From positions 1 through 25,478 of the forward strand of contig DATHGT010000146.1 of NCBI GenBank assembly GCA_035317605.1: DNA of 25,478 nt. The letters are read 5' to 3'. The notes under the pieces are model-generated. The model was not told the DNA's origin. It ran no database searches and saw only the letters and a program-made list of their open reading frames with translations. The translations under genes and the position numbers were made by a program. The first letter of the stretch is position 1, and the number at the start of each line of letters is the position of its first letter. This DNA is from DATHGT01 sp035317605. GTDB taxonomy: Bacteria; Methylomirabilota; Methylomirabilia; Rokubacteriales; CSP1-6. Positions 7,762 to 15,265 of this stretch are shown one piece after another.

Positions 7762-8766
7762 TCACACGCCGCGCTCGGCGAGCGCGATCAGCGCGTCGTG
7801 GATGCGCCGGTCGATCTCCAGGCCCTCGCGCTCCCGCCGCGCGCGCTCGCGATACGCGCGCTCGCCGGGAATACGGATCTCGTCGACGCCGGCCTGCCGC
7901 GGCGTGCCCTTGACGGTGGCGATGTCCGCGGCCAGCGCGCGACGATAGTCCTCCAGCGGGACGAACAGGTCGGGCTTGAACGCGATGAAGAGGTACCCGA
8001 CGGTCTCCTCGTCAGCGGGCACGGCACACAGCACACCGAGCGCGTGCATGGCCAGCGCCAGCGCGTAGCCCTTGTGACCACCGAACGGCAGGAGCGCGCC
8101 CCGGCGCGCGGCCGCCGCGTCGGTGGTGGGACCGCCGTGCTCGTCGATCGCCACTCCGTCCGGCAAGGGAAGGCCGAGCCGCTCTCGGAACTGGAGATCG
8201 GTGCCCATGAATGCCGAGGTGCCCAGGTCGATCACCAGCGGGTCGCCGTCCATCGGAAATCCGAACGCGATCGGATTGGTGCCGAGGGCCGCCTTGGCCC
8301 CGCCCAAGGGCGCGACCATGGGATGGGCGGCGACGGTGTGGATGCCGATCAGGCCGGCGCGCGCCGCCATCTCGACGTAGTAGGCGCTGCGCCCGCTCAT
8401 CCAGATGTTGTTGACGCCGACGAGGGCGAAGCCGCGCGCGTGCGCCCGCTCGATCACGGCGTGCGTGGCGTGGTACATCGCCAGCATGCCGCTCTGGTTG
8501 CCGCCGTCGAACAGCACCGACACGTCCGTTTCCTTGAGCACGCGCATCGGGCCGCGCGGCGCCTTGAGGCGGGGATGCTCGGCGACGTTGAGCAGCTTCG
8601 GCAGGCCGGAGTACTCGTAGCCGCAGAGCGCCGCGTCGATCGCGTGGTCGGCGAGGATCCGCGCCTCGTCCGGCTCGTACCCGATCCCGCGCATGGCTTG
8701 CTCGGACAGCGCGCGGGCGTCGGCCACGCTCAGGTGGACACGTTCGATTGAATGGCCGCGCGTCAC
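7762..8766 (-). CDS. Ldh family oxidoreductase (malate/L-lactate dehydrogenase, Ldh2 type) with unusual active site
   Basis: A 334-aa protein with the YlbC/YiaK/ComC fold: VAPLGGAKAALGTNPIAFGFP (about 151-171), IDLGTSAFMG (about 179-188) and LPFGGHKGYALALAMHALG (about 226-244). In the family these bind NAD(P)H and 2-oxo/2-hydroxy acids or imines. The usual SHG-x-x-R active-site block is YSGLPK here (52-57): the catalytic His position is S53 and the substrate Arg position K57. The GTG start at 8766 is chosen because it forms a 4-nt GTGA overlap with the preceding VOC gene; the open frame continues upstream only as an antisense-like shadow. Substrate probably a 2-hydroxy acid or related compound, by family and context only. 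Confidence 0.83.
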   Translation of the reverse strand: MTRGHSIERVHLSVADARALSEQAMRGIGYEPDEARILADHAIDAALCGYEYSGLPKLLNVAEHPRLKAPRGPMRVLKETDVSVLFDGGNQSGMLAMYHATHAVIERAHARGFALVGVNNIWMSGRSAYYVEMAARAGLIGIHTVAAHPMVAPLGGAKAALGTNPIAFGFPMDGDPLVIDLGTSAFMGTDLQFRERLGLPLPDGVAIDEHGGPTTDAAAARRGALLPFGGHKGYALALAMHALGVLCAVPADEETVGYLFIAFKPDLFVPLEDYRRALAADIATVKGTPRQAGVDEIRIPGERAYRERARREREGLEIDRRIHDALIALAERGV

Positions 8767-9167
8767 CCGCCGTACACCGTGAATTCGACGAGGTTCTCGT
8801 CGGGATCGCGGAAGTACACGCTGGTCGACACCCCGCGCGCGCACGAGCGGGGCCCTGGCCCGGCCTCCGGCGTCACCCCGTGACGCTTCAGCAGCGCGAG
8901 GATCTCGTCGACGGTTCCGTCCCATTCGAGACAGAAGTCGGCCCCTCCCGAGGTCGGCTTGCGCGCCCCGAGGTAGCCCGGCCGCGCCGGCGCCTCGGGT
9001 CCGTGGACGTTGATCTTCTGCGCGTCGCCGATCCGGATCGTCGCCATGTCCGGACGGCCGGGGCGCTTCTCCCACGCGATCGTGAAGCCGAGCTGCTGGT
9101 AGAAGTCCAGCGTGCGCTGCAGATCTCCCGCGACGATGACCCAGTGGTCGATGCCCTTGATTCCCAT
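8763..9167 (-). CDS. VOC (glyoxalase/dioxygenase superfamily) protein
   Basis: A 134-aa protein with two beta-alpha-beta-beta-beta half-modules. Visible elements are GIDHWVIVAGDLQRTLDFYQQLGF (H8 as first metal-ligand candidate), a central GGADFCLEW strand and the C-terminal VYFRDPDENLVEFTVYG, whose Glu in LVEF is the last ligand candidate. Members act as glyoxalases, epimerases, extradiol dioxygenases or binding proteins; the sequence does not discriminate. A GGAGGG ribosome-binding site precedes ATG 9167, and this site overlaps an 11-nt inverted repeat. The TGA overlaps the GTG of the Ldh2-family gene, so translation is coupled. Confidence 0.85.
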   Translation of the reverse strand: MGIKGIDHWVIVAGDLQRTLDFYQQLGFTIAWEKRPGRPDMATIRIGDAQKINVHGPEAPARPGYLGARKPTSGGADFCLEWDGTVDEILALLKRHGVTPEAGPGPRSCARGVSTSVYFRDPDENLVEFTVYGG

Positions 9168-9227
9168 CGCTGGCGCCCTCCGTTTCCGACCCTATCACGA
9201 CAGTCGGCAGGGCGGCGGGCGCCAGCG
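9168..9227 (-). promoter_or_regulatory. Long-range inverted repeat in the 5' region of the VOC gene
   Basis: CGCTGGCGCCC (9168-9178) and its exact complement GGGCGCCAGCG (9217-9227) are separated by 38 nt. A nested CCGAC/GTCGG pair lies inside (9186-9190 with 9203-9207). On the minus-strand transcript the outer stem ends immediately before the VOC start codon and covers part of its ribosome-binding site. It may lower VOC translation relative to the upstream CoA-transferase, or it may be an mRNA-processing or DNA-binding site. Function inferred from position only. Confidence 0.4.
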
Positions 9228-9254
9228 GTGGGCGTAACGGCTCAGCCGAGGGTT

Positions 9255-10469
9255 CTAGATCGTCTCCTTGGCCTTGAGATCCTCCAGCTCGCTCGCGCTC
9301 AGGCCCAGCCACTCGGCGTAGATCTGGGCGTTGTGCTCGCCGAGCAGCGGCGCGCGGTCCACCGCGACGTGCGATTCGGACATCTTCACCGGCCACCCGG
9401 GCAGCGTGAACTTGCCGCGCTTGGGGTGGTCGACGGTGACGATCATCTCGCGCTTCTGCAGGGCGGGATCCTGCGTGATTTCCATCGTGTCGTAGACGGC
9501 CCCGGCGGGGACGCCGGCATCGCCCAGGATCTGCATGACCTCGACCTTGGTCCGGCTCTGGGTGAACTCGTTCAGGATGCGGTCTACCTCGTCGTGGTTG
9601 GTCCAGCGCTTCTCCGGCGCGTTGAAGCGCTCGTCGCCGATCAGGTCCTCGCGGCCGATGGCCTTCAGCAGCTTGTCCCAGTGCCGGTTGCCGGCGCGGG
9701 TGGTGTAGATGAAGCAGTAGTCGTTGAGCCCCCCGCCCTTGCACTTGTAGAGGCCACTGGGAGCCGTGGTGCCGAGCGCGCTGCGGTTGCCCGAGCGCAC
9801 CGCCGCCTTGCCGCTGGCGGACTGGCGCGCGAAGGCGATGCGGCTGAAGTTGATCACCGCATCCTGCATGGCCACTTTGATGTGCTGACCCTTGCCCGTG
9901 CGCTCCCGCTGGTGCAGGGCGGCCAGGATGCCGATGGCGCAGTGCAGCCCGGTCCCGGTGTCGCCGATGGTCGGCCCCGGCTTGAGCGGCTCGGTCTCCG
10001 GCGTGCCCGTGAGGCTCAGGGCTCCGCCCACGGACTGAGCGATCATGTCGAAGCTCACGTAGTTCTCGTAGGGACCCTCGCCGAAACCCTTGACCTGCGC
10101 GTAGATGATCCGGGGATTGATCTTCCGGACGACGTCGTAGCCGAAGCCCAGCCGCTCGATGGCCCCCGGCGCGAAGTTCTCGATCATGACGTCGGCCTTC
10201 TTGAGCATCTCCGTGAAGATGCCGCGCCCGCGCTCGCTGCCGAGGTTCAGCGTGATGCTGCGCTTGTTGGCGTTGAGCAGCATGAAGTAGTGCGAATCCA
10301 CGCCCTTCGTATCGGTGGACGCGCCCCGGCCCTGGTCGCCGCCCTTGGGGTTTTCGACTTTGATGACGTCGGCGCCCAGCCATGCCAGCGCCTCCGTGCA
10401 CGAGGTCCCGGCCTCGAACTGGGTGAGATCGAGAACCTTCACGTCCTCCAGCGCGGTCTTCTGCGACAT
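9255..10469 (-). CDS. Family III CoA-transferase (formyl-CoA transferase / CaiB-BaiF like)
   Basis: A 404-aa protein with the interlocked-dimer CoA-transferase signatures: LDLTQFEAGTSCTEALAWLGADVIKVENPKGGD (about 13-45), NKRSITLNLGSERG and IENFAPGAIERLGFGYD. The segment PTIGDTGTGLHCAIGILAALHQRERTGKGQ contains D170, matching the catalytic aspartate (Asp169) of Oxalobacter Frc, and the surrounding sequence is very Frc-like. The family moves CoA between an acyl-CoA donor and a free carboxylate by way of an aspartyl-CoA mixed anhydride. Whether oxalate/formate or another acid is used cannot be told; no oxalyl-CoA decarboxylase is present in the window. It has a strong GAGGAGGGG ribosome-binding site and is the first gene of the leftward operon, divergent from the amidase 67 nt away. 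Confidence 0.9.
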   Translation of the reverse strand: MSQKTALEDVKVLDLTQFEAGTSCTEALAWLGADVIKVENPKGGDQGRGASTDTKGVDSHYFMLLNANKRSITLNLGSERGRGIFTEMLKKADVMIENFAPGAIERLGFGYDVVRKINPRIIYAQVKGFGEGPYENYVSFDMIAQSVGGALSLTGTPETEPLKPGPTIGDTGTGLHCAIGILAALHQRERTGKGQHIKVAMQDAVINFSRIAFARQSASGKAAVRSGNRSALGTTAPSGLYKCKGGGLNDYCFIYTTRAGNRHWDKLLKAIGREDLIGDERFNAPEKRWTNHDEVDRILNEFTQSRTKVEVMQILGDAGVPAGAVYDTMEITQDPALQKREMIVTVDHPKRGKFTLPGWPVKMSESHVAVDRAPLLGEHNAQIYAEWLGLSASELEDLKAKETI

Positions 10470-10536
10470 GGTGAGCCCCTCCTCGGTGCGACTTTCGCCT
10501 ATTCTAGTCCGAGACGCGATTCAAAAGGAGAGTGCC

Positions 10537-12105
10537 ATGTACACGGTCCCTGACGTCGACGAAGTGGTGGCGGTGGCCAAGGAGCTGGGCATTCACCTCG
10601 GGCCTGACGAGGCCGCCCTGTACCGGCGGTTCCTGATCGACCAGCTGAGAGACCTCGACACTTTCGTGCAAGCGCGGCTCGAAGAGCCCCGGCCGCCGAT
10701 GGTCTCGGCCTCCCGGCAGCCCGGGTATCGGCCGACGCCGGAAGAAGACCCGCTCAATGCCTGGATGTGGAAGTGCCGGATCGAGGGAGCGGCCGGCGGC
10801 CTGCTGGCGGGCAAGACGGTCAGCTTCAAGGACCACATCGCGGTGGCCGGGATGCCGATGAGCTTCGGATCGTTCGCCCTCGAAGGCTTCGTCCCCGACT
10901 TCGACGCCACCGTGGTGACCCGCGTGCTGCAGGCGGGAGGGACCATCATCGGCAAGAACGTGATGAACGGTCTCAGCGGCGGGTTCGGCACCGGCGGCGC
11001 CATCGGCGACTACGGCCGGCCGCTCAATCCCCACAATCACGAGCACGTCACCGGCGGGTCGTCGTCGGGCTCGGGCGCGGCGGTGGCCGCGGGCGAGGTG
11101 GACATCTCCTTCGGCGGCGACCAGGGCGGCTCCATTCGCATCCCGGCCGCGTATTGCGGAATTGTCGGCCACAAGCCCACGTTCGGACTCGTGTCGCACT
11201 TCGGGATCGGCTTCGGCTCGGATCAGTCCATCGACTACACGGGTCCGATGGCCCGGAGGGTGGAAGACGCGGCGGCGGCGCTTCAGGCGACGGCCGGACA
11301 CGACGCCTACGATCCTCGCGCGGCCCGCGACGTCCCCACGAGCATGGACGTGCTCGGCCGGCTCACCGCCGGTGCGACAGGGCTCCGCGTCGGCGTGCTG
11401 CAGGAGGGCTTCGACGACGCGGAGAGCGACGTGCGCGACCTGGTCCTCGCCGCGGTCGACGTCCTCGCCAAAGCGGGCGCGGAGGTATCCAAGGTCTCCG
11501 TCCCCGCGCACCAGGCGATCCGCACGGCCCAGGCCGCGCTCTCGAACGAAGGCGGGCTGGCGCTCTTCAAGACCGGCTTCTTCGGCGCCTTCACCCGGAC
11601 GTACTATCCGGCCTCTGTCATCGCGGCCATCAACAAGCTGTGGGCCGCTCAGGCCGACGTCCTCGCGCCGCGCACCAAGCTGTCGCTGATCGCCGGCGAG
11701 CTGAGCCGCCGCAACTATCACGGCGGCATGTATGCCAAAGCCCAGAACGTGCGGCCCGCCTACATCAAGGCCTACGACACCGTCCTGGCGGACGTCGACG
11801 TGCTCGTGATGCCCACCTGCATCATGACGGCCCCCAAGAACCACCGGCCGGGCAGCTACCTCGAGGCCGTCGAGGACAATCTCTTGTCGGCGAGCCGGGG
11901 CGGCAGCCGCAACACCCAGCCCTTCAACTACACCGGCCACCCCGCGCTCGCCGTCCCCGTGGGCAAGTCGTCGGCGGGACTGCCGGCCAGCATGCAGCTC
12001 GTCGGGCGTTTCTTCGACGATCCGCTTCTCATGCGGGTCGCGTATGCCTACCAGCACGCGACCGACTGGGACAAGATCATCGGCGTGCGTCCCCAGGTCC
12101 GTTGA
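10537..12105 (+). CDS. Amidase-signature hydrolase, enantioselective (nitrile-pathway) amidase type
   Basis: A 522-aa protein. The Ser-cisSer-Lys triad is visible: K98 in TVSFKDH, cis-Ser in TGGSSSGSG (175-179) and nucleophile S199 in GGDQGGSIRIPAAYCGIVGHKPTFG. The length, the N-terminal helical region (about 1-70) and the GGDQGGSIRIP motif are those of the Rhodococcus enantioselective amidases found beside nitrile hydratase, rather than GatA. No nitrile hydratase gene lies in this window. ATG 10537 is chosen because AAAAGGAG lies 6-8 nt upstream; longer frames run across the divergent promoter. The SDR gene follows after 11 nt, so amidase and SDR form an operon divergent from the CoA-transferase operon. 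Confidence 0.9.
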   Translation: MYTVPDVDEVVAVAKELGIHLGPDEAALYRRFLIDQLRDLDTFVQARLEEPRPPMVSASRQPGYRPTPEEDPLNAWMWKCRIEGAAGGLLAGKTVSFKDHIAVAGMPMSFGSFALEGFVPDFDATVVTRVLQAGGTIIGKNVMNGLSGGFGTGGAIGDYGRPLNPHNHEHVTGGSSSGSGAAVAAGEVDISFGGDQGGSIRIPAAYCGIVGHKPTFGLVSHFGIGFGSDQSIDYTGPMARRVEDAAAALQATAGHDAYDPRAARDVPTSMDVLGRLTAGATGLRVGVLQEGFDDAESDVRDLVLAAVDVLAKAGAEVSKVSVPAHQAIRTAQAALSNEGGLALFKTGFFGAFTRTYYPASVIAAINKLWAAQADVLAPRTKLSLIAGELSRRNYHGGMYAKAQNVRPAYIKAYDTVLADVDVLVMPTCIMTAPKNHRPGSYLEAVEDNLLSASRGGSRNTQPFNYTGHPALAVPVGKSSAGLPASMQLVGRFFDDPLLMRVAYAYQHATDWDKIIGVRPQVR

Positions 12106-12116
12106 AGGAGGGATGA

Positions 12117-12914
12117 GTGGATCTCCAACTCACCGGCAAGAAGGCGATCGTGACGGGCGGCAGCCGCGGGATCGGCCGGGCCATCGCCCGCCAACTCGCG
12201 CTCGAGGGCTGCGACGTCGCCATCTGCGCGCGGAACGAAGACCGGCTGAAGCAAGCGGCCGCCGAGCTGGCCAAGGAATCGGGCCGCAAGGTCGTTCCCA
12301 TCGCCTGCGATACTTCGAACGCGGACTCGATCAAGCGCTTCGTCGACACGGCGGCGCGCGAGCTCGGCGGCCTGCACATCGTGATCAACAACGCGGCGCG
12401 CGTCGGCGGCACGCCCGGCACCGTCGAGAACGTGAGCGACACCGACGTCCTGCGCGACTTCGAAGAGAAAGTGGTTGGCTATCTACGAACAGTCCAGGCG
12501 GCCGTGCCCTACCTGAAGCAGGCCGGGTGGGGGCGCGTGATCAACATCAGCGGCGGCGCCGGACGCGCCCCCGGCACCGCGGTGAGCGGCGGCATCCGCA
12601 ATATCGCGACCGTCAACCTGACCAAGTCGATGGCCAACGCGCTCGGGCCCTACGGCATCAACGTCAACGCCATCTACCCCGGGCAAACGATCACCGAGGC
12701 CACGCTGGAGCGCTACGCCGAGCAGGCCAAGCGCGAAGGCACGACCGTGGAGGCGCTCGGCAAGGCCGCCGACGAGCGCACCCTGCTCAAGCACGTGGTG
12801 ACCGCCACCGACATCGGCTACGTCGTGGCGATGCTCTGCTCGCCGCTCACCATCGGCGTGCACGGCGAAGCCATCGCCGTCGACGGCGGCAACCGCACCG
12901 ACATGCACTACTGA
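12117..12914 (+). CDS. SDR-fold protein lacking the canonical YxxxK motif
   Basis: A 265-aa classical-length SDR with an intact cofactor site: TGGSRGIG (13-20), D65 before strand 4, and NNAA (91-94). The serine of the catalytic set is present in INISGG (S145). The following stretch, APGTAVSGGIRNIATVNLTKSMA, has no tyrosine; by alignment the Tyr and Lys positions are G158 and N162. The catalytic Asn of helix 4 also appears changed (EEKVVGYLRTV). An RN-x-A pattern at this point recurs in an SDR subfamily, so the protein is probably not a broken gene, but its chemistry must differ or it may be non-catalytic. GTG 12117 follows GAAGGAGGG. The stop abuts the convergent NTF2-like gene with no gap. 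Confidence 0.85.
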   Translation: MDLQLTGKKAIVTGGSRGIGRAIARQLALEGCDVAICARNEDRLKQAAAELAKESGRKVVPIACDTSNADSIKRFVDTAARELGGLHIVINNAARVGGTPGTVENVSDTDVLRDFEEKVVGYLRTVQAAVPYLKQAGWGRVINISGGAGRAPGTAVSGGIRNIATVNLTKSMANALGPYGINVNAIYPGQTITEATLERYAEQAKREGTTVEALGKAADERTLLKHVVTATDIGYVVAMLCSPLTIGVHGEAIAVDGGNRTDMHY

Positions 12915-13418
12915 CTACTTCTTCATGGCCTCGGGGGCCGGCTCGGCGGAGGCGTGGTCGACGACGTAGAACCACTTGCCGGCGCGGCGCTCGACGACCA
13001 CGGTGTAGCGTCCGTTCATGGTCGTGGGGCCGCCGCCGGTCTTCGGGGTCAGGGTCAGCGAGAACGTGCCCCAACCGGTTGCGACGTTCCGGGTTTGTCG
13101 GTGGGCGGTCTCGGAGATCGAGACGTCGGTGACGGTGTTCGCTGACAGCAATCCTTCGTACACCGCGCGAATCGCCTTGTCGCCGCGGGCCAGCGGCGCG
13201 CCCGGCAACGCGGCGATCGCGTCCGGCGCGTAGCATTTCACCACCGCGTCGACGTCGTTCGCCTTCATCGCCTTGATCCAGGCCGCGTCGACCTCCTTGG
13301 TGGGAGAGTCGGCGGCGTGGACAACGAGTGCGGACGAGAACAGCAGGAGCGGGACGATGAGCCATGCGCGCGTCACAACCCCTCGCCCGACCTTGTCCCC
13401 CGAATGCTTGCGTGCCAT
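12915..13418 (-). CDS. Exported NTF2-like / SnoaL-like (DUF4440-type) protein
   Basis: A 167-aa protein. Residues 17-36 form a hydrophobic export signal after a basic N-terminus (MARKHSGDKVGRG), with likely cleavage after VHA. The mature part is a cystatin-like cone: KEVDAAWIKAMKANDVDAVVKCYAPDAIAALPG (helix-helix-strand opening), GDKAIRAVYEGLL, then alternating strands ending in GRYTVVVERRAGKWFYVVDHAS. This is the DUF4440/SnoaL-like plan; such proteins bind small molecules or are enzymes, and this one's role is unknown. AGAGGAGCGG precedes ATG 13418 at normal spacing, fixing the start. It lies 91 nt downstream of the amidohydrolase gene, with a strong hairpin between them. Confidence 0.82.
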   Translation of the reverse strand: MARKHSGDKVGRGVVTRAWLIVPLLLFSSALVVHAADSPTKEVDAAWIKAMKANDVDAVVKCYAPDAIAALPGAPLARGDKAIRAVYEGLLSANTVTDVSISETAHRQTRNVATGWGTFSLTLTPKTGGGPTTMNGRYTVVVERRAGKWFYVVDHASAEPAPEAMKK

Positions 13419-13446
13419 GGTCCGCTCCTCTCGAGACTGACGCCGC

Positions 13447-13472
13447 CGGCCGCCGAGCTTCCTCGGCGGCCG
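13447..13472 (-). terminator. Hairpin between amidohydrolase and NTF2-like gene (no U-tract)
   Basis: A perfect 11-bp stem, CGGCCGCCGAG (13447-13457) with CTCGGCGGCCG (13462-13472), and a 4-nt loop. It lies just after the amidohydrolase stop in transcript direction. No T-run follows, so it may stabilise the 3' end, act in factor-dependent termination, or separate expression of the two genes. A GGGTGCACCC palindrome sits beside it at 13475-13484. Confidence 0.45.
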
Positions 13473-13509
13473 TCGGGTGCACCCTGACTTCGCGGGTGAA
13501 GTTGTTCGC

Positions 13510-15207
13510 TCAGCTCCGAGCGTTCTGGTACCGGGCGTTGTGAAGCACGCGGCCCGGATAGCTCCCCGTGTGCGTGCCCTTCTCCAGCAGGACCTCGCCG
13601 TTGACCACCGTGAAGTGGATGCCCTCGGCCAGCTCGCGCATGCGCCAGCCCTTGTTCGGGAAGTCGTGCACCACGTCCTCGGTGATCGGCTGCACGGTGT
13701 CGGGATCGAAGACCACGAGGTCGGCGGCCATCCCCGGCTGCAACAGGCCGCGGTCGTAGATGCCGAAGGCGGTGGCCGAGTCGAAGGTGAGCCGGCGGAC
13801 GGCCAGCTCGAGCGACATGATCTTCTTGTTCCGCACCCAGTGGCCGAGCAGGCGGGTGGAGTTGGACACGTTCGAGTGGAACTGCACGTGGGCGCCGCCG
13901 TCGGAGAGGCCGACCACCGCGTACGGGCTGCCGAGGATCTGCGCCACCGCCTCGGTGTCGGTGTTGTTCTCGCCGAGCGTGAACACCGTGCTCAGCTCTT
14001 CCTCGACGGCGAGATCGAGGAACGCATCCAGCGGGTGCTGGCCGCGGGCCTTGGCGATATCCGCCAGGCTCTGGCCTTCGAGGCCACGGTTCTTCGTGAG
14101 CTTGGTCTCCTCCACGATCATGAGGTCCCAGCGCTTGGAGAAGATCGAGTCCGCGTGGAGCGGGGCGTCGACCTCGACGCGGAGCTTGGCGCGGACCTCC
14201 GGATCACGATAGGCGCGCATCTTCTCGGCGTCGGAGCCCTGGAGGATCGGCAGCCACGTGGGCATGCTGCGGAACACCTGGCAGTTCTTCATCGTGAACC
14301 GCTGCACGACGCTGCCGGGATTGACGAGCGGCACCGCGCGCAGGCCCTTCCGGGCCGTCTCCTCGACGTGCGACAGGTGCTGGCGCCACCGTCCGGGATG
14401 GCGCGCCTGCTCGACGAGGGTGTTGTACATCACCGGACGTCCGCAGGCCTCGGAGATCCGGCTCAGCAGACCGCTCTTCAGCTCGGGGTTGGTCCCGCCG
14501 CCGCACTGGATCACGCCCGTGCCGACTTCGCGGAGCACGTCGGTCAGCGCGAACAGCTCGGACTCCGGCGCGACGGCCGCGGGAATGCGGGTCCCCGCGA
14601 TGTCGAAGTGATTCATGTTGCGGGTGATCGAGAGCCCGAGCGCCCCCGCCTCGAGCGCCTCGCGGACGATCCGCCGCATCGTGTCGAGCTCGGCGTCGGT
14701 GGCCGGGCGCTCCGAGCAGTCCTTCCCCATCGCGTAGAGTCTGACCGCGGAGTGACCGACCAGCGTGCCGACGTTGACGCCGAGCCGCTGTCCGACCGCG
14801 CTCATGTACTCGGGGAAGCTCTCCCAGTTCCACGGCACGCCGGCGTCCAGCACGTCCATGGGAATCGCTTCGACGTAGGAGAGCATGCCGGCCAGCTTCT
14901 CGCGCTCGTCACGTCTGACCGGGGCCAGGGCCAGCGAGCAGTTGCCGATGATCACGCTGGTGGCGCCGTGGTGACAGGAGAAGGTGCAGAGCGGATCCCA
15001 CAGCACCTGCGCGTCGTAGTGACAGTGGTTGTCGATGAACCCCGGCGAGACGACCCGTCCATCGGCCTCGATGGTCCGGCGCGCCGGTCCGTCGAGGCGG
15101 CCGAGCTCCACGATCTTGCCCTGAGCCACGCCGACGTCGCCGTTGAAGGCAGGCCGGCCCGAGCCGTCGATGATGCGTCCGTTCCTGATCAGCAGGTCGT
15201 AGGCCAT
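13510..15207 (-). CDS. Amidohydrolase family 3 protein (N-acyl-D-amino-acid deacylase-like)
   Basis: A 565-aa cytosolic protein with the split beta-sandwich and TIM barrel of amidohydrolases. The N-terminal strand set YDLLIRNGRIIDGSG is followed by GFIDNHCHYDAQVLWDP (metal ligands H61 and H63), IIGNCS (C90, at the same spacing as the bridging Cys of D-aminoacylase), SDGGAH (D436) and a C-terminal GMAADLVVFDPDTV. The two middle His ligands of D-aminoacylase (TH-x-R and SHLK regions) are not seen: the equivalents read IQCGGGTN (233-240) and MYNTLVEQ (260-267), so a one-metal site or another substrate class is possible. AAAAGGAGGA precedes ATG 15207, supporting the start. Annotated relatives hydrolyse N-acyl-D-amino acids or cyclic amides; the substrate here is unknown. 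Confidence 0.85.
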   Translation of the reverse strand: MAYDLLIRNGRIIDGSGRPAFNGDVGVAQGKIVELGRLDGPARRTIEADGRVVSPGFIDNHCHYDAQVLWDPLCTFSCHHGATSVIIGNCSLALAPVRRDEREKLAGMLSYVEAIPMDVLDAGVPWNWESFPEYMSAVGQRLGVNVGTLVGHSAVRLYAMGKDCSERPATDAELDTMRRIVREALEAGALGLSITRNMNHFDIAGTRIPAAVAPESELFALTDVLREVGTGVIQCGGGTNPELKSGLLSRISEACGRPVMYNTLVEQARHPGRWRQHLSHVEETARKGLRAVPLVNPGSVVQRFTMKNCQVFRSMPTWLPILQGSDAEKMRAYRDPEVRAKLRVEVDAPLHADSIFSKRWDLMIVEETKLTKNRGLEGQSLADIAKARGQHPLDAFLDLAVEEELSTVFTLGENNTDTEAVAQILGSPYAVVGLSDGGAHVQFHSNVSNSTRLLGHWVRNKKIMSLELAVRRLTFDSATAFGIYDRGLLQPGMAADLVVFDPDTVQPITEDVVHDFPNKGWRMRELAEGIHFTVVNGEVLLEKGTHTGSYPGRVLHNARYQNARS

Positions 15208-15265
15208 GGGGTCCTCCTTTTCGGTCGCGGGCCGGATCTACGGGATAGTAGCTCAGGGCCGCGAT

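Noticed and set aside
7762..10401. An 879-codon minus-strand open frame that could be read as a fusion protein
   Set aside because: Only the last 334 codons look like a real protein (Ldh2 family). The upstream part is Arg/Gly/Ala-rich low-quality sequence in a shadow frame of the VOC and CoA-transferase genes; the GTGA overlap at 8763-8766 marks the real start.
10470..10536. Possible divergent promoter hexamers around 10500-10524
   Set aside because: TATTCT and TAGAAT-like hexamers exist, but no -35 box is at acceptable spacing on either strand, so no promoter is annotated although one must lie here.
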